Below, piece by piece: positions 32,714-43,208 of a stretch of DNA of 64,000 bases. This DNA is from Wolfiporia cocos (Eukaryota; Basidiomycota; Agaricomycetes; Polyporales; Phaeolaceae). Under the pieces are notes generated by a model that searched no databases, was not told the origin of the DNA, and worked only from the letters and a program-made list of their open reading frames with translations. Numbering within the stretch: the first letter of the stretch is position 1; each line of letters begins with the position of its first letter. The position numbers were made by a program, and so were the translations under genes. The stretch is taken from positions 620,001 through 684,000 of the forward strand of contig JACCLO010000017.1 in assembly GCA_029448655.1 (NCBI GenBank). The letters run 5' to 3'.

Positions 32714-33864
32714 TCTATAAGTAATGGGGGCTCGCGTGGGAGGCGTCGCGTGTCGCTCGCGTTTTGCGCACCTGGCGTCCACGTTCGCCGCGTGGCGTCC
32801 ATGCGCGTCGTCAATCATTAGATATAGGGCGCCTGGCGCCGGTGAATTCCCACGCCCAGCGCCTGCAAGGCGCGCGCGCTGTTCCTGCCCCGCACCACGG
32901 GGATTCATGCCCCATGCCACGGGGATTCGTGCCCCACACCACGGGGATTCGTGCCCCACACCACGGGGATTTGTGGCTCTTGCCACGGGGGTTTGTGGCC
33001 CTTGCCACGGGGATTTGTGCCCCGTGCCACGGGGATTTGTGCCCCGTGCCACAGGGATTTGTGCCCCGTGCCACGGGGATTTGTGCCCCACATCATGGGG
33101 ATTTTTGTAATGTAAATACCCCACACCACAGGGATTTGTGCCCCGTGCCACAGGGATTTGTACCCCACACCATGGGGATTTGCGCCCCATGCCACGGGGA
33201 TTTGTGCTCTGTGCCACAGGGATTTGTGCACCATGCCACAGGGATTTGTGCCCTGTGCCACGGGGATTTTTGTAATGTAAATACCCCACACCACGGGGAT
33301 TTGTACCACATGCCACAGGGATTTGTACTGCACACCATGGGGATTTGTGCCCCATGCCACAGGGATTTTTGTAATGTAAATACCCTGCACCACGGGGATT
33401 TGCACCCTGCACCATAGGGATTTGTGCCCCATGCCACAGGGATTTGTGCTCTGTATCATGGAGATTTGTGCCCCGTGCCACAGGGATCTGTGCTTTGTGC
33501 CACGGGGATTTATGCCTCATGCCACGGGGATCTTTGTAACATAAATGGCCTGTGCTGTAGATGCCTGCCAAAAGATTGCAAAAAAAATGAAGAACATTTT
33601 GACACCACATTACACAGTATTACAAGCAAAGCGATGATGAGACCGAGGATCAGCGAGGTGTCAGAAGTGGCTGAGCAGGCAGAGACAAGAGACAAAAGAG
33701 GGAAGTTGGGGAAGCCATGGGTAATGCACATGAAATTCATAGGGGATCCACAGGTAACTTAAAAAAACCCCTGATTATCTGAAATAGGCGCACATGGATT
33801 GGAATAATATATTGAAGTGGTAAAAGTGGTGTGACCGTGGCGAAGCCACGGGTAATTAACCTAG
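32714..33864 (+). mobile_element. Helitron-like unit H3 (long form)
   Basis: 1151 bp, nearly identical to H1. It differs by a small indel near 32816-32826 and by extra minisatellite sequence with a third TTTTTGTAATGTAAATACCC interruption at about 33268. 3' hairpin at 33835-33851, then GTAATTAAC and CTAG. Confidence 0.8.
32888..33536. repeat. 22-bp quasi-palindromic minisatellite in H3
   Basis: About 29 units of the same type and largely the same order as in H1, so the array was copied as a block and not grown independently. It accounts for the 301-codon minus and 217-codon plus ORFs here, which are not genes. Confidence 0.9.
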
Positions 33865-34151
33865 TCTAAGTACTAAAGGGCCGTGGATTGCGTGGGAACT
33901 GCCATGTGCTTTTCCACGTGTGCCACGTGCTGTCCGTCGTCCCATAGCGCTCGCGCCACCGACCCGGGAAGTTGGCCAGTGGATTCCCACGCCCAGCGCC
34001 TGCAAGGCGCGCATGCCGGTTGCAAAGGTATTACAAGCGAAGCGACGACGAGGCCGAGCGTCAGCGAGGTGGAGGAGTGGCTGAGCGGGCAGAGATAAAC
34101 AACAACTCCTAAAGTACAAAATTATGGCGAAGCCACAGGTAATTAAGCTAG
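33865..34151 (+). mobile_element. Helitron-like unit H4 (short form)
   Basis: 287 bp. 5' end TCTAAGTACTAAAGGG; the 5' half differs from H2, while the 3' half from GCGCCTGCAAGGCGCGC on matches it closely. The 3' hairpin has one lost pair (ATGGC-GAA-GCCAC). It ends CTAG and is followed by host T. Confidence 0.75.
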
Positions 34152-35110
34152 TACTCAACCAGGGGGTGTCACACCGTGACATCCACGTGCCGCAGACTAA
34201 TCCGGCATGATCAGGACTTGTCTATTACATGATATGTAAATTACAAAAACAGAGTACACGTGCTGTCCTGGGCATGAAAGGATTCAATCTATGTTACATT
34301 GTCTAGCTTGGCCGAGACACCTTCTGGGGTCACTCTACGACCATGGTTGCCGCCCAAGCAGTATGCATCCATAAACATCTGCGAACGCATATAGAATTTA
34401 TGTAAACGTCAACAATTAACTCACAATATAACGAGGCAGTATATCATACCTTTGAATGTTCGCTTTGTGGATTGTATGCTCTTAGCAATGGTCTCTCGAG
34501 ACTACATGTTGGAAGACACAATCTGTATGTCTGGGCATATATTCGATGGATAATGTCATCCTCCTAAATTGTGCGATGCTGACTAATTCGACGGGTCGGC
34601 CACATAAATAGCCACATAAGAAGGGACTGATGCACTTTATCAAAAATCGAAAACCTGAGAATCCTCAACCTTTGTGTTTGCAAGAGATCTCAGGTTTTAG
34701 ATTTTACTCAAATGGTCTTTGACCATTGTTATGTCAAATGCAAGTTGCCCACTCTGTCAAACTTGCCTCGGCGTGACAGATTTTGGTCATGTGACGTGAT
34801 TGAGTATGACTTGGGTGTATCTTATCTGAGCTGTTCTGTGACGAGGCGGTTCGCGTATTTGTAGTGGATGTGTCAATACCCACCGGTTCTGTTTATTGAA
34901 GCAGTAATAGTATATTCCAGAGGCCACCTGTAGTATATAGCTGTGAGCATTGTGAAAATATGCCTATGCCGTCGATCTCATGGATGATCACAGCGCGCCG
35001 CGACGACGCGTCTGATGTGTGCACGTGATCGTAGCCACAGCGCGACTCGTCTTCAAAACGCGCTGCCGCAGAGTTTCCGTCCATATCTTCTTCCCAACTC
35101 CATCACTATC
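34152..35110. other. Intergenic, array to CSE1
   Basis: 5' flank of CSE1 with one ACGCGT at 35004, about 105 bp before the start codon. A 63-codon minus ORF (34893-35084) lacks motifs. No element ends were seen. Confidence 0.5.
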
Positions 35111-38100
35111 ATGGCTGAACTCCCTCCTCTCCTCCTCAAGTCTCTCAATCCTGCTTTTAGAAAGCAAGCAGAGAATGATCTACAAGCACTCAGTGTTCAG
35201 TCGGGCTTCCTTTCCCTACTTCTACGTCTAGTTCTCGATCCATCCCAGGATCGCGCCGTTCGACTCGCAGGAAGCGTATACCTCAAAAACGTGATAAAAT
35301 CAAGATGGGAGGATGTATGGTGCTACTATTGCGCTATCTGCTTTCTCTGATGTAACTTTTGTGATTGTACAGGAGGAGCCACCCATCCTGGATGCGGACA
35401 AAGCTACTCTGCGCGATGAGCTTGTTCCAGCGATGATTGCGCTTTCTAACGCGTCAGACAAGGCTATGCGTGTACAAATAGCAGAATCGATCTCTCTAAT
35501 TGCGAAGAGTGACTTCCCAGAGCGATGGACGGACTTGGTCGACGTGAGTCTCTCTCTTCTTGTCAGAGGTCGATCTTCATGCCGACCGGACGAGTTTTTC
35601 TACACGGTTCAACGATAGAAACTGGTGTTCTCTCTATCGGCAACAGACTACGACGTCAATATTGGCGTTCTGGAGACCGCGCATTCCATCTTCCGGCCAT
35701 GGCGCGCGGCGACCCGCTCGGACAAACTGTTCACGGTCATCAACCTCGTTCTGTCGCGTTTCACGCGGCCATTTATCCAGCTGTTCCTGCAAACTACTTC
35801 TATCCTCTTCTCTCGACCTCCGCCACCCAACCTTGCCACTGTCGCACAGGCACAGGTGCTGCTGGTGGATATTTTCTACGATTTCACCTGCCAGGACTTG
35901 CCTCCAGACTTCGAGGATGGACACTTACAGTTTTTCGGACACGATAATGGCCTGTTCCTGCAGTTATTGGCATGGGATCCCCCTGAGTTGCGAGGTGACG
36001 TGAGTCGATATGACATTGCCAATGTCGCATTTAACTAATATATGCGACATCCCATCAGCCGGATGATACGACCCCGTCCCTTCCCGCACAGATAAAAACA
36101 GGTATTCTTGAAACTACCGAGGTAAATATCATTCCACTTCAGCGCGTCCACCTGTACGATTCTAAGACACAGCCTTTAGTTATACGTCAAACTCTATCCC
36201 GAAATACTGCAAAACCCGGAATCACAAAACCCGGAGGTGTTGAAGAGGCCCGAGGTCATGCAAAACCCCGATATTTTGCTCAACTCGCGAATCGTGGAGG
36301 CGTTTGTGCGCAGCGTCTGGGAGATGGTCGGTAGCGGGAAGCACACGGGCATCAGGGACGACGGCGTGAGTGTACAGAGTCTATCCACGGTATCAAGACT
36401 CATGGCCATTGCAGCTGGTATCACAAGCTCTGCGGTTCATGTCAACGGCGATCCGCAGTGGACAGTATAAGCAGCTCTTCAAGTCGCACGAGACGATCTC
36501 CAACCTCGTTCAAGGTATCGTCGTTCCCAACGTTGGGCTGCGCGGTACGTTACCTCACCCATCTCCTTGGACTCCGCCAATCTCAACCGATCCTCTAACT
36601 TAGAGCACGAGATCGAGCAGTTCGAGGACGACCCGCTAGAATATATCCGGCTCGATCTCTCGGTTCCATCACTTGGCGGCGCAGGGCTGAACGTGGATGC
36701 CATGACGCGCCGACAGGCTGCGGCGGAGGTGCTGCGTGCGCTCGTGTCATCCGGCTTTGAGAGTGAGACGACTCAGTTCGCGGGCGCATGGATCGGCGAG
36801 GGCCTTCGTGAGTATGAGAAGGACAGGGCGCAAAATTGGCGTGCAAAGGACACCGCAATCTACATCATGACTGCAGTGGCCACGCGTGGCAGCACATCGC
36901 AGGTAAATGGTGTGCCTGTAACAAGAATCATAGCATCGTTGCTAATCGGCGATATTGTTGATAGCTAGGAGTAACATCCACGAACACATTGGTGGATGTC
37001 GTGCAATTTTTCTCGGACCACGTCTTCCAGGATCTACAAGCCGAGGCTGGAGCGGTGCATCCCATTTTGCAGGTTGATGCTATTCGCTTCCTCTACACAT
37101 TCCGAAACCAGGTCAGTGTCATTATATTATAAATAAACTTCTAATTCATAGTTTACATCATCATAGCTGGTAAAGTCACAACTGCTGTCGGTGCTACCAT
37201 TGCTCGTGGGGCACCTCAACTCAGATAACTATGTGTGCTACACCTACGCCGCCATCAGCATTGAGCGCATCCTGTTCATTCGCCACGGCAATCAGCTCCT
37301 GTCGGTATTTTCCGATAAATATTACAGTGCATGACAACTAATTACCTTTCAAATGCAGCTTCAACCAAGCAGATATTCATGAACTCGCACACCCCATGGT
37401 AAATGCCCTATTGAGCAAGATTGAGAGCGCAGGTTCGCCCCAGAAGGTTGCTGAAAATGACTACTTGATGAAGTGTCTGTGCTATTCTCTCGCACACTGA
37501 TCATGAACTGACAATCATATAGGCGCAATGCGTGTGATTATCACTGCGCGGTCAACCTTAGCAACAGATTATGAGCGGATACTGCAGCGGCTGGTCGGCA
37601 TTCTGGGAGTCATCTCGAGCAATCCGAGCAATCCGTTGTTTGACCAATACAATTTCGAGAGCATTTCAGCTTTGATGAGGTATGTCTATGATTGTTGATA
37701 TTGTCAGCAGAACTAACTAAAATGGTATATCTGAACATCAGGTTTGTCGTGGCCGCAAACCCGGACTCGCTAGTGACATTCGAGCAAAATCTGTTTGGCC
37801 CATTCACTATCATTTTGCAGCAGGATATCGACCGTAAGTAGCTCGGGCTGTGCTGCAATACGACTTCTGATATCGAGGAGCGTAGAATATGTACCTTATG
37901 TCTTCCAGGTGCTCGCCCAGATGCTCGAGTTGCACAAAACTGGAGTGCCTGCTGAGTACCGTGGTCTCCTGCCCTTCCTGCTTACGCCTGCCGGGTGGCA
38001 GCAGAAAGGCAGCATTCCTGGTTTGGTCAAGCTGCTCAAAGCGTTCCTTGCGCGCGACGCGCCAAACATGATCGCAACAAGCCATTACACGGCCGTGTTG

Positions 38101-38998
38101 GCCATCATCCAACAGCGCCTCATACCGTCAAAGCTCAACGACATGTGGGGTTTCGAGCTTTTGCAGTCTGTTGTACAGTATATACCCCCGTAAGTATAGT
38201 GAGCCCTCACGCAAGGTGTTTGACTGAGATGGATGTAGACTGACGTTGAAGCAATATTTCCGCCCGCTGATGGTGACGCTTCTGACACGGATGCAAACAA
38301 GCAAAACGGACAAATATGTCTATCATTTCGTGCACTTCCTCGCATTCACAATGGCGATTAATGTGGAGGGACTGGGTCCTGACTTCGTTATTTCCTCAAT
38401 AGAGGAGATTCAACCACAGTGAGTTCTGAGATCTTCTTCAGAGGTGCTGTGTAAGTTAAGTACCTCCAAGGCTGTGGTCCCAAATTGTCAGCAACTTCGT
38501 TGTTCCTGAGGCTCCCAGAATACCTCCCAAAGACCGCAAGATCTTCGTTGTTGGGATCACTCGGTTGCTCACGCAAAGTGCATTAATGTTGCAAGAGCCA
38601 TCAGTGCAAGTTTGGTACGTCCGATCTCTATAACTTTCGAAAGTGATCTGATCCTGCTGTACAGGCCTGCGATTTTCACCGCACTGGCTCAGCTCTTCCT
38701 TGAGCCACAATACCTCACCAAAAAGGACGGCGATGATGACCCTGAAGCTGGCCTCACAGCGATCGACTACGAGGAGCAGACCGCTGGGTACCAGGCTGCG
38801 TACTCCCGGCTCGCTGCCTCAGAAACCGTCTCAGTCGACTTGGTCGCACACATACGAGATCCCAGGGAGTATCTTGGGCAAGAGCTATCTAAACTTACGC
38901 AGCGAGACCCACGGGTTAAAACGCTTATTTCGGCTTCAGACCCTGAAGTTGCTGCTCCATTCACGCAGTCGTTGGCTTCAATTGGATATGGCCTATAA
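35111..38998 (+). CDS. CSE1: Exportin-2 / importin-alpha re-exporter (CSE1/CAS)
   Basis: Karyopherin-beta family protein that returns importin alpha to the cytoplasm with RanGTP. Sixteen exons: 35111-35314, 35373-35543, 35619-35999, 36059-36121, 36180-36365, 36415-36544, 36604-36902, 36965-37111, 37167-37300, 37359-37474, 37523-37679, 37742-37833, 37886-38189, 38239-38418, 38492-38614, 38665-38998; 1006 aa (yeast Cse1 is 960). An importin-beta N-terminal region covers residues ~20-70 (LAGSVYLKNVIKSRW). CSE1 landmarks: ESISLIAKSDFPERW, VNIGVLETAHSIFRPWR, TSTNTLVDVVQFF and DIDQYVPYVFQVLAQMLE. A locally repetitive insert (PEILQNPESQNPEV onward) lies near residue 292. The donor at 37301 (gtcggt) is weak but is the one that preserves the frame. 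It converges with nitrate reductase 184 bp downstream. Confidence 0.95.
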
Positions 38999-39182
38999 GC
39001 GCTTCAGCAGCCAGCAGCGTAAAGACTCGATAGTTCTGTGCTAACAGTGATTGATCACGCCACCGAACACAAAATTTTCGGATTTAAGCCAAAGTGCCGA
39101 AGAGACGGCAGATATGTGAAGCTCTACATGTAACATCTTCCATCCCCCATATTGCAGCCCTCGTAGCGTACTTGTATTTGTT

Positions 39183-42100
39183 TCAAAAAATGACCAATGC
39201 TTTCTCTGTATCCCAGCCGCATTGCCTCAAACCAGGTTTGACCGCCTCCGAAATCATCGCGGGTGGTCCGCAAGTGAGAACGAGGGCGTCCGAAGAGGGT
39301 GGAGGAAGGTGAGCGGTTAATGTTGATGTCGTAATCCGGCCTGAACCGTGATTCGCCTTGCTTTTGCTGAGTGCGTGATGAATATGAAAGCGGCCTTCGT
39401 GACGCGCCTGGAACTCATCTAGTTCCGCTTTGCACAAAATGTCACCTTCAGTCGAGTTCGCATATAGCAACCAAATCTTGCTATCATCAAGGACGTCGTT
39501 CAAGATATTCCGCAATATCTGGAGCATAGGCGTGATGCCTGGTAACGCAGCTGCAATAAGCTGGTATCCCCGATTATATATTCTATGTACCCACCGCTTC
39601 CCCCGCATATCATGATCAACTTGGAAACCTTGCAGGAAACGTCTTTCCAAAGAAGCTGACCTCTCCCTTTCCACACAAACGAGCCAAGAGGACCTTTTAA
39701 CTCAATCGTGTCTCCGAGCTGCAGCTGATTCAATCCTGCAGACATTCTGCCGCCCACAGGATATTGGCTGCAGGGTAAGTACAGTCTATAGCTCGCTTCA
39801 GTATTTCATCTTTCGCATCACCTGAAGCAGTATACTGACTTTACAATGAAATCGACAAAGCCCACTGCGTCCTGCACTGAAACGGGTGTATATGCTCGCT
39901 GCACCATATCACCGGTATCCTTTCTCTTTAGTCGCACGAAGACGTGTTGTCCCACTGGGAGCCCTAGCGTTTTTTGACTGTCTGGAAGAGCAAAGCGTAG
40001 CCACAACGAGTTATGATTCAACATACGCATTCCTGACAATGTCACACGCTTCCACTCTCTAGGAGAGAGGAAATGCGTTGGCCCGAGTGGACTTCGAATG
40101 GCAGATTTGTTGCTATATGTGTCTGAGTTGTCGAATGTCCCAATGTGGAACTAATAATGTATAAGCATGGCTTCCAGATCATCCACGTTCGGTGGCTCAC
40201 CTGTTGGAGTTGTCGTTTTGCATCAGTGGAATGGATGGCCATAAAGTCGTCGGTAGCATCTTGTCCAGCAAGAAGGCGTATTGAGTCTGCGCCACCTGGG
40301 TGATCATCGAGATAGCTGGCGGCATCGTATATCTCCCCATTCACGACGAACTGCCCAGATCATATGCGTATTGACTCCTCGAGCTCGTCAATCAATCCAA
40401 AATCCTGACTTACCCAGGGCTTGGAACGATCTTGAGCTTCAAGTTCAGAACGTGATATAATCCGTTTGGTCACCACTTTCTCTACAAGCCCGTCGTTGTT
40501 TACATCCCGAGCAGGATCTGACTCTTGACAATACAATTGAGAATCAGCGAATGAAGGATTCAAGGGATCTTGGCCTGAAGCTTTCATAGCCTATTATTAA
40601 TGTAGGCCTAGTCCATCAACTCTGAATCGCAGCACTTACTTCCATCCATCCTGGGGATGAATCTCCGACGGGAGCGGGATGCATGAAACGAATACTACTT
40701 GTCGATTGCACAATCGCCACACGAAACCACCTGGTAGACGCTTAGATCTGTGAGATTCGCAGCGGCGTAAGACGACGCTCACCAATTATTCAACATTCCA
40801 GTTGCATTGTGGTACCTGTAGTAAGAGAATCAGGGCAGTAGGTAATGATCAAAGTCTTAAGAGAACCAACATGTCGCGAGGTTGGCTATTCATAGCTTCA
40901 TCCGTGGCGCGCGCGGATATGGAGCTTGAGCGAGCCAAATCTGGAACCGGAACTTGGAACGTCCAGAAGCACCAGCAGCTGTAATTTGTGCGTGAGAGCT
41001 CCGACTTTGATAGCATTTCTCAGAACTTACAAATTAGTATCCCTCTCCGTTAAGTCTAAGGTGCCGAATGCTGAGTCTTCATAGGGAACGGTACGATACC
41101 TGTCCTCTGGGTATTCTCTGTGTGCATTGTGAGCAAGAAGAACAAGCCATGGACAGTGATCGGCGAAAGCGCACATTGTCGCGAGCGACCAAGAGAGCCC
41201 ATTGTCCAACGAGACCTCAACTCGGTTGATACGTCTTCCACCCCCTGAGTAAGCATATCCTTGAATAGTATATATCCGATCCTTTTCGATTATGAGGTCA
41301 CAAAGCTCGCCATGCTCCGGTTTCACGACGGCACTTCGCCCTCATCAACACTCTTCTTGAGGATGAAGGCAGTAATGAGACACACCTATTGACAGAAAGC
41401 TCGCTAAAATCAATCTCAAGTAAATTGCCGTACATAGCGGTAGCTGGATTGTGACCCACGTTATAAGATATCTGTGTTAGCGAAAGGTACGAGATTGCGT
41501 CAAATGATGTAGCAGGAAAGGTAAGAGATAGCCCTCACAATGGATCATACCACCAGAATTTCTCGACACGCGCTCTTTCTGGAGTTAGTTGTGTTGGAAG
41601 AACCTTGTTGTCTGTATGTCAGTCGGTTAGAATCTTGTGTGACCATTAAGAAATCCATTGCAGCTTGCCAAAGAAATGAAGCTGCGAAATCTCAGTCATC
41701 TGGGGTCGAGGGTATAATATGATCATCGCTCACATGATGCTGGCTTTCCGACGCTGATATCTCAATCCGTTTCAGCCACTGTGATTGAGTGCACACGGGT
41801 AGTGGCCGGTTCACCATCAGCAGCGCTATAGCATACCTTTACAGAGCGGCCACCAATTTGTCCAGGCACTATCAGCCGTACCGGGAAGCCGTGGTCAGGT
41901 GATAGCGCAAGACCATTCATAGCCCAAGCTGTTACACTGTGAGCTCTGATGTATTGACCACTGTAGAAAATTTCTTACCGATCAACATTCCTCTTTCATA
42001 GCTGGTTGCCCAACTTAATTTCTGCGATGTCCCATAGCTGCCGTTGGGCAGATCATCAGCACCTTCAAAGATTACATGTCTCGCTTCTCCTTTCTTTGGC

Positions 42101-42826
42101 CGTACGAAGTTGAGGATGTCCGCGAGGTAAACTCCGGTCCATAATGCCGTTGATACTTTTGGCCTTGTAAACAGGAGTTATATATCATTCTGCACGGGAT
42201 TGTCACCTACGGCCTGCAGCACCCCAGTCAAAGCCTAAACTCCTGCGAACAATATTCTGTTCCTTGCGTCGGTTTCCGGCACAGACCAGAGTAACGGGGA
42301 GGGTGACTACTTGGAATTCGTCTTGTAGGTCCTGCAATGAGAAGGTACATTCTCGTTCGACAAGTCCATGTACGCGGATCGTCCAATCTCGAGCTTGATG
42401 TCGGTCAACCTGGGGGACAGCACCATGATTTCGGACAAAGTGAAGGTGCGGAGGGGTCAAAAATCCCTTGCAAGAGTCAGGTACAACATCTAAGACGAAT
42501 ATATAGCTTACTGCATCGAATAGAGACGTTAGTGGCGCTTCACAGTTGAAGGGGTGTCTTCCAGTAAGTCGAAGTAGTTCCGGATTGCGGTTTATCCAGC
42601 CATCTGGAGTACTCTGATCCTATAGAGGAATGCTTAGTATGTAGAGAGTGCCATGTATCAACACACTCACCACAGCTGCTGGAGAATCAGGCGTTTGATC
42701 CTGCGGTATAGGAGGATACGATTTGGGAGGGTAAAATTCCTGGGCGTCAGCGATAGAGGCACTGGATGTGATGGAAGATACATAATCTTCTGTACTACAA
42801 TAGCTATCTGTATCTGATGAAGACAT
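39183..42826 (-). CDS. nar1: Assimilatory nitrate reductase (NAD(P)H)
   Basis: Reduces nitrate to nitrite in the cytosol; first enzymatic step of nitrate assimilation. Twenty exons: 42826-42671, 42619-42512, 42466-42211, 42155-41979, 41943-41837, 41778-41734, 41681-41669, 41611-41539, 41471-41460, 41403-41386, 41333-41175, 41117-41031, 40978-40871, 40815-40783, 40730-40640, 40590-40414, 40350-40201, 40150-39840, 39767-39595, 39538-39183; 869 aa, normal length. Order of domains: molybdopterin domain with the Mo-ligand Cys150 in VCAGNRRKE, STALWTGV and VPGQIGGRSVK; dimer domain; cytochrome b5 with haem ligands His557 (DDHPGG) and His580 (AIHS); FAD domain RAYTPVS; NADH domain GGSGITPM and CGPPAMI. 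Exons of 13, 12 and 18 nt (41669, 41460, 41386) lie close together and the 13-nt exon is followed by a GC donor (gcaagc). The upstream neighbour is the nitrate transporter on the same strand. Confidence 0.94.
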
Positions 42827-43208
42827 ATCTCAGCAATGAGTCCTTGCTAATCAACGTTATCTGCAGTCAATACCTCGTAGCTCTATATATGCCTTGGAGC
42901 GCGCGGTGATTTATAGGCCTCTCAGCGCCCTACAGTCATTTGGCGATAAGAGGGAAGCAGCTATTGTTCCTTGGACTCCGAATGTGTCATGCGACTTAGC
43001 GCCTGGCAGTCAAGGTTCATAATTGGTATTGGCTCATTCGCACTATCTACATCACGAGGCACAACCATATGAAATCCGTACACGACGAGCGGCATCCACT
43101 TGTCATCTATACATATCTCCTGTGAGCAACGTTCCTACCAAAGTGCATTTATGACAGCTATTTAGCAACTTTAGTGTCTTGGGACGCTAACTGGAAGAAG
43201 GATGACAT
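42827..43208 (-). promoter_or_regulatory. Nitrate reductase promoter region
   Basis: 382 bp between the permease stop and the reductase start. A TATATAT box is at 42884-42890, ~58 bp before the ATG. HGATAR motifs for GATA-type nitrogen regulators (AreA/Nit2 class) are seen at 42857-42862 (AGATAA on the minus strand, downstream of the TATA box) and 42944-42949 (CGATAA). Nitrogen control is inferred from the family. Confidence 0.45.

Larger units (their letters stand above)
31307..34151 (+). mobile_element. Head-to-tail array of four Helitron-like units
   Basis: Four units (31307-32429, 32430-32713, 32714-33864, 33865-34151) all begin TC and end CTAG. Each CTAG is preceded by a short hairpin (GTGGC-GAA-GCCAC core) and a ~9-nt spacer GTAATTAAN. 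The units join directly as CTAG|TC with nothing between. The whole array sits between host A (31306) and host T (34152), with no target duplication and no terminal inverted repeats. These are the marks of Helitron rolling-circle transposons. No Rep/helicase is encoded, so they are non-autonomous. The order is long, short, long, short. Confidence 0.8.

Noticed and set aside
32705..33610. 301-codon minus ORF and overlapping plus ORFs in unit H3
   Set aside because: Same minisatellite artefact as in H1; both strands are open at once.
39628..39659. Extra 32-nt intron in the FAD/NADH part of nitrate reductase
   Set aside because: GT and AG are present, but removing it would break the frame, it is far below the local intron size, and the translated residues (GQLLWKDVSCK) fit the family.
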